The notes under the pieces: model-generated
What the model was told of the DNA's origin: nothing
Database searches by the model: none
Seen by the model: only the letters and a program-made list of their open reading frames with translations
Made by a program: the position numbers and the translations under genes
Assembly (NCBI GenBank): GCA_946413815.1
Contig: CAMKMD010000001.1
Location: 110,460 to 174,459, forward strand
DNA from: an uncultured Ruminococcus sp.
GTDB lineage: Bacteria > Bacillota > Clostridia > Oscillospirales > Ruminococcaceae
Length of the DNA: 64,000 bases
Direction: 5' to 3'
Shown: piece after piece, positions 51,607 through 61,060 of the stretch
Numbering within the stretch: the stretch's first letter is position 1
Layout: the number at the start of each line of letters is the position of its first letter

Positions 51607-53952
51607 TTATTCTATGCTTGCTGCATCAGCAGCACTGATCGTTCTGGTATAGAGAGCCGTGAGAAATGCTCCTATGGCCGTTACTCCGATGAGTATCAGC
51701 GGACATACCACGAACACTTCAAAGATATCAACATCACATACGATGCCTTCCACATCACCTATGAACCTGCATACCATATTCATCAGCAGGTTTCCTACCG
51801 GCATCTGCAGCGCAAAGCCGGCTGCACAGGCTGCCAGAGCAACTATCACGAAGCGCAGGGTATGCTGGCCTATGATGCTGCCGCTGCTTATGCCCATGGC
51901 CTTCATAAGAGCGATCTCGCTCTTCTCCTTTGATATGAAGCTGCGCTCCATGAGTATGACTATCATGCCAGTTACTATCACTGTGAGTATCATCATCATA
52001 TGCTTGATGGCTGTCAGCACATCCGACATATCTGTCATGGTCTTTACATACTCGCTTGTGGTATATATCTTCGTTGTGTCAAGGATATCCTTCAGCTTCT
52101 CAATATTCTTTCCGATCGTCTCCTTGTCCGGAGAGCCGTCAAAGTGGACCTGGATACCCATACATCCGCCGAAGCTTTCATTTTCGGGCCGGTAGTTTTT
52201 GTTCAGGTATATACCTGATGTTATAAAGGCGGAGAATCTGCCGGTGATGATGAATTCCTGCTCCCTGCCGCCGTATTCAAACGATATCCTGTCACCTATG
52301 CCGACGCCGAGCTCCTTCATGGTGCTTTCGGTCACAGCGATCTCGTCATCTCTCCGGGGAGCGCTGCCCTCATCCACACGCAGTATCTCGTCAGTATGTC
52401 CCGATGTCACAGCACATAAGCACTTCAGCTTCTTATCGCCGTGGTTCACATCAAAATTCTTAGTCAGTGTTATGGTACATTTTCCCGGCATTCCGTTATC
52501 TGAAAGAGTTTTTTCAAGCTCGGTGAGCTTTTCTTCAGTATCATTGTCTCCCAGATAGTCCATCATCATATCGGCATCCATTATGTGCGCCTCCGAGGCC
52601 GGTATCAGGAACAGCCGGCGTAAGTTTTCACTCTGGAGAGTCAGCGCAAACATGGACATCAGCGTCATCATAAGAAGGCAGAGAGTAAAGACAACAGTGA
52701 TTATGCTGAAACGCTTCGGAGCGCTCGTCACGTCATTGACAGACAGGAAACCTGTAGCCGGCAGCTTTGAACGTCCGAGGTGAAGGAGGCTCTTTTTGCG
52801 GAAGCGCTCGCCTGTCTGTCCGTTCCTTACCGCATCTATGGGCGAGAGCTTATTCACGCTCCGTGTGCAGAGGAAGCAGAACAGCATAATGGCGATCACA
52901 ACTCCGGCTGTAGAGAGCAGCCCTGTCATAGTTCCGCTGCTGCCTGAGAGAACGATATTCTTCGATACGGTATCCAGCATCATACTGCTCAGGGGTATGG
53001 AAGCAAAGAAGCCTGCTGCCGCTCCGATAACAGCTATCGCAAGGTATTTGACGATGTAGAGACTGCGTATGCTGATATTGCTCACGCCCACAGCCTTCAT
53101 AACGCCTATCTCACGGAATTCCTCGCTTATGGTGAAGCCTATGGTGAATCTGAGTACAACGAAAGCCGTTATCATAAGTATGATGCTTACTGCCATCATT
53201 ATATATGCAGCGAACATATCGTACAGGTATATCTGCTTGAACTCACTTCTTTCAGTTATGTATACATTGTCATGACCGGCCGCAAGTTCACGTACACTGT
53301 CCGGATCATCAGTTTTCAGATATAGTTTAGTTGTATCTAAGTCATGGGTTTCCTGCTCCTTGCTGAGTCTTTCATAATCGGAGCGGTCAATAAGAAGCCA
53401 CGGGAGTGATGCGTTGTCCGTGTAGAGCACAGCATCCTTGAAAATACCCATATATTTCAGCTTTACAGAGGTATCGCCGACATTGACATCAACATAATCT
53501 CCTTCGCTGATATCTATGTTCTGCACGAAAGGCCTTGTGGAATAAAAGCAGCCACCCGGAACGTCCTCTATCAGGATATTGTCCTTGTCAAAGCAGCGTA
53601 CAGCAACTTCGTCATCAGCCAGCAGAGCAGCAGGATTGATGAAGTTTTCAAGCTTTTTTCCCTTATAGGTGAAATTCTTCGAGCTCGGCAGGGATAACAG
53701 GTTTTCCTTCTTTATCTCCTTTACAGAAGGCATTTCCCTCAGTTTCTCCTCTGTGTCGCTCTCTCCGTTTATGGTTATCATGATATCCGGTACGCCGGCA
53801 AGATCAAAGTACCTGTCAAGTCCGCCCGTAACCGCGGCGATATTGTTCAGGCTCGAAGAAGCGAACATCGAGCAGAGTATGATGAACAGCAGAAGAATGA
53901 TGTTCATCGTTCTTTTTCGTTTAAGATCCTTTTTCAGTATCCTCCAGAACAT
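51607..53952 (-). CDS. FtsX-like ABC permease, left module
   Basis: 781 aa from ATG 53952 (GAGGG seven to eight bases before; the track start is 18 bases earlier). Eight predicted membrane spans arranged 1 + extracytoplasmic domain + 3 + 1 + extracytoplasmic domain + 3, i.e. two FtsX/MacB-type halves (FREIGVMKAVGVS, IALMKAMGIS coupling motifs). This type of permease exports or senses peptides or lipids. First gene of the left operon. Confidence 0.92.
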   Translation of the reverse strand: MFWRILKKDLKRKRTMNIILLLFIILCSMFASSSLNNIAAVTGGLDRYFDLAGVPDIMITINGESDTEEKLREMPSVKEIKKENLLSLPSSKNFTYKGKKLENFINPAALLADDEVAVRCFDKDNILIEDVPGGCFYSTRPFVQNIDISEGDYVDVNVGDTSVKLKYMGIFKDAVLYTDNASLPWLLIDRSDYERLSKEQETHDLDTTKLYLKTDDPDSVRELAAGHDNVYITERSEFKQIYLYDMFAAYIMMAVSIILMITAFVVLRFTIGFTISEEFREIGVMKAVGVSNISIRSLYIVKYLAIAVIGAAAGFFASIPLSSMMLDTVSKNIVLSGSSGTMTGLLSTAGVVIAIMLFCFLCTRSVNKLSPIDAVRNGQTGERFRKKSLLHLGRSKLPATGFLSVNDVTSAPKRFSIITVVFTLCLLMMTLMSMFALTLQSENLRRLFLIPASEAHIMDADMMMDYLGDNDTEEKLTELEKTLSDNGMPGKCTITLTKNFDVNHGDKKLKCLCAVTSGHTDEILRVDEGSAPRRDDEIAVTESTMKELGVGIGDRISFEYGGREQEFIITGRFSAFITSGIYLNKNYRPENESFGGCMGIQVHFDGSPDKETIGKNIEKLKDILDTTKIYTTSEYVKTMTDMSDVLTAIKHMMMILTVIVTGMIVILMERSFISKEKSEIALMKAMGISSGSIIGQHTLRFVIVALAACAAGFALQMPVGNLLMNMVCRFIGDVEGIVCDVDIFEVFVVCPLILIGVTAIGAFLTALYTRTISAADAASIE

Positions 53953-54017
53953 TTCTGATCCCTCTTTCATGTTGTTTTAAGATCAGGGAGGACGTCTTCT
54001 CCCGTTTCTATGATCTG

Positions 54018-54050
54018 ATTATAACACGGAAATTATTAAATAGTCTTTAA
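54018..54050 (-). promoter_or_regulatory. Left operon promoter with TTAAAGACTATTTAA box
   Basis: Minus strand box TTAAAGACTATTTAA (54050-54036), 12 bases, TATAAT (54023-54018). The -35 position is AGACTA inside the box, not TTGACA, which is typical of an activator-dependent promoter. Confidence 0.75.
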
Positions 54051-54079
54051 CTTTTTTCACAGCTTCAATTTTTTTATTT

Positions 54080-54153
54080 TTTCCGGAGGCAGCATCCTCG
54101 CAGATGCCGGTATATGGCCTTTTCCGGCTGATACAAAAAACTTTGTCCGGAAA
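54080..54153. promoter_or_regulatory. TTTTCCGG repeats in the centre of the divergent control region
   Basis: TTTTCCGG occurs near 54083 and 54121 in the plus strand and as CCGGAAAA near 54147. No gene is seen in 53953-54259; these are possible extra regulator sites. Confidence 0.4.
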
Positions 54154-54164
54154 ATTCGGGTTTT

Positions 54165-54197
54165 TTAAAGACTTTTTAACCCCGGATGAGTTATAAT
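54165..54197 (+). promoter_or_regulatory. Right operon promoter with TTAAAGACTTTTTAA box
   Basis: Box TTAAAGACTTTTTAA (54165-54179), 12 bases, TATAAT (54192-54197). The geometry is identical to the left promoter and one base differs in the box. AGACTT occupies the -35 position. Confidence 0.75.
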
Positions 54198-54259
54198 AGA
54201 AACAACAGGAGAGGTGCGCCTGTATGCACCGCCTCTAACCATGCCACAAGGAGACATCT

Positions 54260-56689
54260 ATGTTTTTTAAAATGCTGAAAAATGATCTCCGGATCAGAAG
54301 AGGTCTGAATATCATTCTTTTCATATTCATAGCTGCGGCCTCCGTGCTGATGTATGTCAGCGCGGCACAGCTTTACCTGCAGGTCACCGGTCCCGCACAG
54401 ACCAGGGAGAACTGCCGCTCCTCGGATATTGCCATGCTCTTTTCCCTCCCGGAGGAAAGCCGGGATGACGACAGGGCAGCCATCGAAAGCTGTATTGACG
54501 ATCATCCCGGATTCACCTCATGGTACCGCGATGAGGGACTTCTGCTTGATAACTGTCAGGTGGACTTCAACAATATTGACGAGAACGAGTATGAGAACTT
54601 TTTCCGTATGGAGAACTTTGTCACGACTCTCCCGGCGGAACACGATCTCGTTTTCGACCTGAAGGACAGACCGTTCACCGTCAGGAACGGCACTGTCACC
54701 ATATCCCACAAGCTGAGGGATACAACAGGCGCGGAGCCCGGTGACACAGTCAGGTTCATATCCCCGTCCGGCAGGGCATACGAATTCGTGATCGGCGGCT
54801 TTTACAAGGAGTCCTCAAGCTCCTACTTCTGCCGGTATTTCATATCAGATGATGACTATGCGGCGATGACGGCCGGCTTTCCCGTAAAGACCTACCTGTA
54901 TTCAATAACTGCTGAGGGCGATGCCAGTGATGAATATGACGCTTTCAAGAATAAATACACAGCCGCTGAAAGCACCTCCGCTGAAGGCAAAGGCTGCATC
55001 AGGCCCGCATCCGCCTTTATTCTCAGATCTGATCTGACAGACGATTATATCACCTCTTATATAATAACTGTCTTCATGATCGTGATAAGCATATTCATGC
55101 TCCTCATCATCCTTATGACCATACGCTTCACCATGATATCAGCAATGAATCAGGAGGAAAAGGAGATCGGTATGCTGCGTGCTTCCGGAGTTGATTCCTT
55201 CGGCTTCCGCTGGATATTTGCGGCAAAGTACATAGCCTTTGCAGTCATCGGCGGCATCATAGGCCTTACAGCCGGATATCCGGTGTCTGTCTGTGTCATG
55301 CACCTCTTCGCAGGAGGTATGAGCTTCCCTGACTTCGCAGAGCAGACGGCCATCGGCGCAGTATCCCTGCTTCTGACGGCCGGCATTATCATATTTTTCT
55401 GTATGTTCACCATGCGCAGGTTCAGGAAGATATCCGTCATCAATGCCATACACGGCGAGAATGCCGGCGAACGTTACGGAAAGGCCTCCGCACTCCTGCT
55501 TCACAGACGCAGTTCAATGCCTGTATGCCTCTACCATGCGCTCTCCGACATTCTCACCCGCTTCAGGCGCTATACCATGCTCATCATAGCCTATACCCTC
55601 GGCGGCGTGATAATCCTTATCGCCTGCGGCCTCTACAACTCCGTCATCAATCCGGATTTCCTGAAATATCAGGCGGTCTATCAGATGGATTTCTTTCCGG
55701 ACTTCAACGACGAGATGATGGAGGAATACGCAGAAGCGGAATCCGCTGAGAACGAGAGCTTCTATAGTGTGTACAACAAAGAGCTTGCTGAGAACGGCAT
55801 AGCCGCTCATGTGGATACCGTAAGCTACAGCGAAGGAAAGCTGCTGACCGGGAGCACAAGAAACTGCATCTTCTATTTCGGCAAAAAAGACCTCTCCTTC
55901 ATCGGATTCAGCGAAGGCGTTGCTCCGGTCCTTGCAAATGAGGCCGCAATGAGCCGCTATACTGCCAAAAAGCTCGGCATACAGCCCGGAGATGAAATTG
56001 AGATAAGCATAAAGGAATACCAGGAAGACGGGCTTTCTGCCGTAATGGTCAGCAGAAATATCATTATTACAGGTCTCTTCGATATGCTTGAATGGGAATA
56101 CCCTCTCATTATCATGGGCGGAGAGTATGACAAGGGCTTTGCTGATGATGAATCGTGCTACAGATTCTGCATCGACAGCGAGGACAAGGAGGCAGAGTAT
56201 CAGAAGATATGCGAGCATTTCAGCGGCCATACCATGAATGCACAGGAATACATAGACAGATACCTTGCCCCTTACAAGTTCCAGTTCGGCATCCTGAGGA
56301 ATTTTGCTCCGTCGGCTGTGATACTTGTCAATATCCTGCTCACCATGCTTTACATGGGCATATTTATATCGGAGGACAGGGCGGAGATAGCCCTGCAAAG
56401 GTGTATCGGCGTTCCCGACAGGAGCATCCGCCTTGCTCAGTTTCTCCGTATGCTGCTTCTTTCAGCGGCTTCGGTGCTGCTGTCCATACTTTTCACAGCG
56501 ACCCTCGGTAATCTGCTTGTGGATACGGTATTCGGCAAGCTCGGGCTTTCCGGCTTCCGCTTCCTGCCCGCGCCTGTGCTCACATGGGTGATAATGCCGG
56601 CAATAGTATTCCTGTCGGTTCTCCTGCCTGTGCTGATAAGCCTGCGCAGGACTGACTCCATCGATATCAGAAGCATCTCAGAGGAATGA
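54260..56689 (+). CDS. FtsX-like ABC permease, right module
   Basis: 809 aa. Same layout as the left permease: TM1 (LNIILFIFIAAASVLMYV), an extracytoplasmic domain of about 215 residues, three spans (YIITVFMIVISIFMLLIILM, then YIAFAVIGGIIGLTAGY), a fifth span (MLIIAYTLGGVIILIACGL), a second large domain and three final spans. Coupling motifs EKEIGMLRASGVDS and EIALQRCIGVPD face the ATPase. AAGGAG six bases before ATG. Its partner ATPase gene is interrupted by a transposon, so it may be idle or may use the left ATPase. Confidence 0.92.
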   Translation: MFFKMLKNDLRIRRGLNIILFIFIAAASVLMYVSAAQLYLQVTGPAQTRENCRSSDIAMLFSLPEESRDDDRAAIESCIDDHPGFTSWYRDEGLLLDNCQVDFNNIDENEYENFFRMENFVTTLPAEHDLVFDLKDRPFTVRNGTVTISHKLRDTTGAEPGDTVRFISPSGRAYEFVIGGFYKESSSSYFCRYFISDDDYAAMTAGFPVKTYLYSITAEGDASDEYDAFKNKYTAAESTSAEGKGCIRPASAFILRSDLTDDYITSYIITVFMIVISIFMLLIILMTIRFTMISAMNQEEKEIGMLRASGVDSFGFRWIFAAKYIAFAVIGGIIGLTAGYPVSVCVMHLFAGGMSFPDFAEQTAIGAVSLLLTAGIIIFFCMFTMRRFRKISVINAIHGENAGERYGKASALLLHRRSSMPVCLYHALSDILTRFRRYTMLIIAYTLGGVIILIACGLYNSVINPDFLKYQAVYQMDFFPDFNDEMMEEYAEAESAENESFYSVYNKELAENGIAAHVDTVSYSEGKLLTGSTRNCIFYFGKKDLSFIGFSEGVAPVLANEAAMSRYTAKKLGIQPGDEIEISIKEYQEDGLSAVMVSRNIIITGLFDMLEWEYPLIIMGGEYDKGFADDESCYRFCIDSEDKEAEYQKICEHFSGHTMNAQEYIDRYLAPYKFQFGILRNFAPSAVILVNILLTMLYMGIFISEDRAEIALQRCIGVPDRSIRLAQFLRMLLLSAASVLLSILFTATLGNLLVDTVFGKLGLSGFRFLPAPVLTWVIMPAIVFLSVLLPVLISLRRTDSIDIRSISEE

Positions 56690-56699
56690 GGTAAGAACT

Positions 56700-56986
56700 A
56701 TGAATATATTGACTGTAAACAATCTGTGCAAGACCTATATCATAAAGTCACGCAGCAACAACGTGCTTCAGAATATCAACTTCGAGATGAAGGAAGGTGA
56801 ATTCGTGAGCATCATGGGGCCGAGCGGAAGCGGCAAATCCACCCTGCTCTATACCGTGAGCGGCATGGATGAACCCACCTCCGGAGAGGTCACCTTCAAC
56901 GGAAAGAAGCTCTCCTCCCTCAGCCGGAAGCAGCTCATGGACCTGCGTCTCCGGGAAATGGGCTTCATCTTCCAGCAGATGTATAT
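56700..56986 (+). pseudogene. ABC transporter ATPase, right module: 5' half, interrupted
   Basis: Codes for the first about 96 residues, including Walker A GPSGSGKSTLLY and up to the Q-loop FIFQQMY, then leaves the ATPase reading frame and stops at TGA 56988-56990. The left paralogue continues MMKNLSVLDNI at this point; that continuation is found at 61094. Joining 56986 (or 56984) to the ATG at 61094 restores a 252-residue ATPase without loss. Confidence 0.92.
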
Positions 56987-57014
56987 CTGAAAATCAAGAA
57001 TTCAGGATTATCAG

Positions 57015-57049
57015 ATTTATCCCCAACATTTCATTATCCTTAACTTTCT
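57015..57049 (+). repeat. Left terminal inverted repeat of the RIT element
   Basis: Begins ATTTATCCCCAACATTTC. Its inner part ATTATCCTTAACTTT (57033-57047) is repeated in inverted form, 15 of 15, at 57085-57099, giving two probable recombinase-binding arms 37 bases apart. Confidence 0.8.
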
Positions 57050-57084
57050 TTAATATTTCGTCAAATAGACATATCCTCCTCACT

Positions 57085-57099
57085 AAAGTTAAGGATAAT
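57085..57099 (-). repeat. Inner inverted arm of the left RIT end
   Basis: AAAGTTAAGGATAAT, the exact reverse complement of 57033-57047. It lies about 30 bases before the first recombinase start and may couple binding to repression of that gene. Confidence 0.75.
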
Positions 57100-57130
57100 A
57101 TTTCCTACAAAACAAACGAGGAGGATGCTA

Positions 57131-59002
57131 ATGACTCTTACCTTTGATGAGGGGATGTCGATTTGGAAAAAGTGGCTGATTACAGACGGACGTGCGGTTA
57201 ACCCTGGGAAAAGAGCTGCACTGAATGCTCTAAAACGATACTTACAGGAGAATTCAATTCCGTATAGTTTTGAAAACGCTCTTGAGTGGCTATCCATAAA
57301 ACAGCCATTATTGAGTAATAAAGAATTCTTTAGGTACAGGAGAGCAGTTTTTGAGTTAAATGACATTATGTCAAATGGGAGGATAACAGGTAATTACAAG
57401 TACTACAATGACCCTTTTGATGAGTTATCAATTTATTGGCAGAAAAAAGTAACAGAATATATTAGTCATTTAAAGACGTTTCGTTTAGAAAGTGCCGTTC
57501 GCTCTCAACGTGTAAATTGCATAAAATTCGCAAGTTTTCTTAGCAAATCCGAAATTCAGCAGTCCACGAGTATCACAGGTGATGTTATTTTTAAATATTT
57601 TGAATATGCTGACTCAATTGGTGAGACATATTCCATTATTTATTCTATCCGTTTCTTTTTGCAGTTTCTTTCAGATCAGGGACATATTTCTCCTCATCTG
57701 CCGTATATCTTGACTGCACCGATTCAATCGAAAGCCATAGGCTACGCTATTGCCGAGTTTTCTAAAACCAAGAAGTGTGTCATCTCAAGCGGAATTGAGC
57801 CTGAAACTTTTTGGAAGCAAGCTGTGCAGTTGCCTAAATATCTTTCGTACACATATGGCTATGACAAGGATTCGTTGAGAAGTAATTTTACTGCTTACTT
57901 TCAGATGTATTATGTTTTCTGTGCTGAGAAGAATATTTTATGCTCAGTTGATTCTGAAAACTTTTGGTTTTCGATTATGAAAAATTTCTGGAAAGGCAAA
58001 CAGCAGAGCAGTGTAATACGTGCATTCCATCTTCTTCACATATTTGAGTCGAAAGGATACTTAACAAACATTGATCTTAAACAGTCCGGAACTGAAAGAG
58101 GAGCTATCAATAGATTAAGTGGGTACTACCAGATCCTTATAAAAGAATATCTTTCCCATCAGCAACTTAAGCAGGTGACAGAAGGAACACTAAATACTCT
58201 TAGATCAGGCGCACTGTCATTTTTTCTTTACTTACAGGAGAAAGGATTTGATAATGTTGCCATGATTGACTACATTAATGTGAAGCAATACTGCATTTGG
58301 ATTTCTGAAAATGCATCAAACCATATTAACAACTATGCCTATGCATTATATAAATTGTTGGAATATCTTTTTGAAATGCACCACACACCTGATAATCTTT
58401 CTTGTGCCTTACCGCCGCAATCTTCACACACAAGAAAAATTGTTGATATACTCTCAGAAGAAGAAGTGAATCGTCTGTATAATTATAGGGATAGCGCTAA
58501 AACGCCCTTACAATACCGAGACAGCGCGATTCTTATGCTTGGTCTTCTTATGGGACTAAGACGGATTGACATTGTAAATTTGAAAGAATCAGATATTGAT
58601 TGGGATGAAAGGACTATCTCCATTACACAACAAAAAACGTATCGACCACTGGTTTTGCCAATGCCCGTTCCGGTAGGTAACAGCATCTATCTTTACCAAA
58701 AATATGGTCGCCCGCAATCCAATTCAGAGTATATTTTTTTATCGTTTAGTGTTCCGTATAACAGAGTGAATCCTATCATATGCGCACAAGCACTTTCGAG
58801 AGTTCTTCCGGAAAGAGGAACCAGATTTCATATTCTCCGCAGGACATTTGCCTCCAGATTATTGCTGGCGGGTACAGATACCATGAAAATCAAAGATTCT
58901 CTGGGGCATTCATCAATGAATACCGTTCATAGCTATCTTTCGATAGATGAAAAATCCTTAAAATCTTGTTGTCTGCCATTAGAAGGGACGATGACAATAT
59001 GA
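57131..59002 (+). CDS. Tyrosine recombinase 1 of the trio (RitA-like, long form)
   Basis: 623 aa from ATG 57131; AGGAGG lies six bases before it, while the track's ATG at 57125 abuts the RBS. The C-terminal catalytic domain is at about 440-620: Arg in LLMGLRRIDIVNL, Lys region QQKTYRPLVLP, HILRRTFASRLL (HxxR), LGHSSMNTVHSYL (His and nucleophile Tyr). The N-terminal 430 residues are much longer than usual and contain at least two core-binding-type helical regions (one at about 340-430, GTLNTLRSGALSFFLYLQEKG). The stop overlaps the next start (ATGA). Confidence 0.9.
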   Translation: MTLTFDEGMSIWKKWLITDGRAVNPGKRAALNALKRYLQENSIPYSFENALEWLSIKQPLLSNKEFFRYRRAVFELNDIMSNGRITGNYKYYNDPFDELSIYWQKKVTEYISHLKTFRLESAVRSQRVNCIKFASFLSKSEIQQSTSITGDVIFKYFEYADSIGETYSIIYSIRFFLQFLSDQGHISPHLPYILTAPIQSKAIGYAIAEFSKTKKCVISSGIEPETFWKQAVQLPKYLSYTYGYDKDSLRSNFTAYFQMYYVFCAEKNILCSVDSENFWFSIMKNFWKGKQQSSVIRAFHLLHIFESKGYLTNIDLKQSGTERGAINRLSGYYQILIKEYLSHQQLKQVTEGTLNTLRSGALSFFLYLQEKGFDNVAMIDYINVKQYCIWISENASNHINNYAYALYKLLEYLFEMHHTPDNLSCALPPQSSHTRKIVDILSEEEVNRLYNYRDSAKTPLQYRDSAILMLGLLMGLRRIDIVNLKESDIDWDERTISITQQKTYRPLVLPMPVPVGNSIYLYQKYGRPQSNSEYIFLSFSVPYNRVNPIICAQALSRVLPERGTRFHILRRTFASRLLLAGTDTMKIKDSLGHSSMNTVHSYLSIDEKSLKSCCLPLEGTMTI

Positions 59003-59979
59003 ATGAGCATCGCAATTATACATTTAAGAGCAGCTTAGCTCCTATGATAAAGGGGCATATTGCAGAGAGACGCGCTTCAGGTTTTATTTACGATTCTGCT
59101 GCAGATATTCTGATAGAGTTGGATGCATTTTGCATTGATCACGATTACAAATGCCTGACAGTTACAAAAGACTTGTCAGATGCATGGTCAATCCAACGGA
59201 GTACTGAAGGAATCAGTTCGAGAAACAATCGAGTTTCCGCTCTTCGCCAACTCTCAAAATACATTTTATCATTGGGTGAAGAAGCGTATATGCCACCTAA
59301 AACACAGTCCGGAGAAGTTAAGATCGCCCATGTTTTTACAGAACAAGAACGCAAGGAATTTTTCCTTGCTTTAGATTCACTGACTCCAAGGAGAGGAAAA
59401 TACGGAATGATGCTTTTGGAGGAGTGTAAGGTGATTTTTAGATTGTATTATTGCTGTGGGCTAAGGCGTTCTGAACCGCTTGAAATGACATGGGAGCACG
59501 TCAACTTAGATAGTGGTTGTATCAAGATTGTTCAATCTAAAGGATACAAAGATCGCATTTTATGGCTTACTGACGATATACTGAAAATGCTGAAGACATA
59601 CAAGGAAACTATTGCGTCTTTTTCGCCAAAATCAGATTATGTTTTTCCGGGCATTAAAAACGGAAAACATATCAATAAATTGACTGTAAGAGAATACTTT
59701 CTACGGACATTATCTCAAACTTCTTGCGCAAATATCAGCAATCCACCTACCATTAAATCATTTCGGCATACTTATGTTGTGGATAGATTAAACAGTTGGA
59801 TGTCATCAGGTGAAAACATTCAAGAAAAACTACCGTATTTGTGTAGTTTTCTTGGCCATAGCACTATTCACGAGTCATTATATTATTATCATCAGGTCGA
59901 GGAGGGGCGCAGAATTGTTCGTGAGAAAGACAAAACATCAAAAATAGTCATTCCGGAGGTTATCCCTTATGAGGACTAA
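58999..59979 (+). CDS. Tyrosine recombinase 2 of the trio (RitB-like)
   Basis: 326 aa from ATG 58999, overlapping the first gene's stop; the track's TTG start is not needed. Core-binding domain about 15-110, catalytic domain about 125-310: CGLRRSEPLEM (Arg), SKGYKDRIL (Lys), IKSFRHTYVVDRL (second Arg, where the first His of HxxRH is replaced by Lys), LGHSTIHESLYYYH (His, Tyr). The replaced His occurs in other recombinases and does not prove inactivity. Confidence 0.88.
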   Translation: MNEHRNYTFKSSLAPMIKGHIAERRASGFIYDSAADILIELDAFCIDHDYKCLTVTKDLSDAWSIQRSTEGISSRNNRVSALRQLSKYILSLGEEAYMPPKTQSGEVKIAHVFTEQERKEFFLALDSLTPRRGKYGMMLLEECKVIFRLYYCCGLRRSEPLEMTWEHVNLDSGCIKIVQSKGYKDRILWLTDDILKMLKTYKETIASFSPKSDYVFPGIKNGKHINKLTVREYFLRTLSQTSCANISNPPTIKSFRHTYVVDRLNSWMSSGENIQEKLPYLCSFLGHSTIHESLYYYHQVEEGRRIVREKDKTSKIVIPEVIPYED

Positions 59980-61000
59980 AAAACAAGAACCGCAGTTGCT
60001 CTTCTTTTCTCAAACACTGAATTATCTCAAAACTTATCTTCTGCATCAAATGGGTAGAAGTCCTGAAACAATTCGTTCATATACAGATTCGCTATCTTCA
60101 TTTAGAAAGTACATTCTCAATGAAAAAGGAATATCTATCGCTAAATTTACGTTTGAAGACTGTACAAAAGAACTAATACTGGAATATCTGGCTTATTTGA
60201 AGGAGCACGGAATATCACCGGCAACCTGCAATGTTCGTTTGTCCGCTTTGAAAAATTATGTAAACTATGCAGCGGATAACGATATTGCATTACAATCTGT
60301 TGCACTGAGAGTATCCAAAGTCACAGCCTTAAAAATACCGAAAAGAGAAAAGAAGTTGCTTTCAATTGAAGCACTAAAAGCACTTTTGGCACAGCCAAAC
60401 AATTCAAAAATCGGGATGAGGAACAAAACGATTATGATACTTTTATATGACACTGCCATTAGGCTCCATGAACTTATCGATCTAAACATCAACGATGTTG
60501 ATTTGAATGGGCTGACCGTTCACATAGCTTCCGGAAAAGGAAACAAGGAACGCACGGTTGCTATTACTGATATAACGGCAGAGCATCTAAAAAACTATAT
60601 GTCTGCATATCATAAAGATACTACAGACATGAATGATTTCTTATTTTACACTATTATTAAAGGAAGAAAAGGCAGGATTTCTTCAAGTACCATCGAACGC
60701 TTTATCCAGAAATATGCAGATGAAGCAAGAATAAGCAGTCCTGATATGCCGGAGCGTGTTTATCCACATCTTTTACGAGCCGAAAGAACTACCATGTTAT
60801 ATCGTGATGGAGTTGACCCTATTATTCTCGCGCAGATTCTTGGACATTCGGATATTGAAACTACGAAGATTTATGCAATTCCCTCCATAGAGCAACTTAG
60901 GGAGGCTATGGAAAAAGTATCAATGCCCATAGATGCAAGTGAAAAACCTCTGTGGGAAGGCGATGAAGATGAAATGGCGAGAAGCTGCGGATTAAGGTAA
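59969..61000 (+). CDS. Tyrosine recombinase 3 of the trio (RitC-like)
   Basis: 343 aa. GGAGG nine bases before ATG; overlaps the second gene by 11 bases. Core-binding domain about 12-110 (MGRSPETIRSYTDSLSSFRKYI), catalytic domain about 125-310: TAIRLHELIDL (Arg), SGKGNKERTV (Lys), PHLLRAERTTML (HxxR), LGHSDIETTKIYA (His, Tyr). All residues of the active site are present. Confidence 0.9.
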   Translation: MRTKKQEPQLLFFSQTLNYLKTYLLHQMGRSPETIRSYTDSLSSFRKYILNEKGISIAKFTFEDCTKELILEYLAYLKEHGISPATCNVRLSALKNYVNYAADNDIALQSVALRVSKVTALKIPKREKKLLSIEALKALLAQPNNSKIGMRNKTIMILLYDTAIRLHELIDLNINDVDLNGLTVHIASGKGNKERTVAITDITAEHLKNYMSAYHKDTTDMNDFLFYTIIKGRKGRISSSTIERFIQKYADEARISSPDMPERVYPHLLRAERTTMLYRDGVDPIILAQILGHSDIETTKIYAIPSIEQLREAMEKVSMPIDASEKPLWEGDEDEMARSCGLR

Positions 61001-61011
61001 TAATACAAACC

Positions 61012-61027
61012 ATTATCCCTAACTTTT
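61012..61027 (+). repeat. Inner arm of the right RIT end
   Basis: ATTATCCCTAACTTTT, related to ATTATCCTTAACTTT at the left end and placed about 35 bases inside the terminal arm, so each end shows the same two-arm layout. Confidence 0.65.
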
Positions 61028-61060
61028 CACTAAAATGTACGTAATTAATAGGCTTTTAGT

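Noticed and set aside
55514-56398. 294-aa minus-strand ORF
   Set aside because: Antisense to the right permease; no RBS or recognisable domain.
57131-61000. Integrative conjugative element or prophage
   Set aside because: Only the three recombinases lie between the target halves; no excisionase, mobilisation, replication or phage genes.
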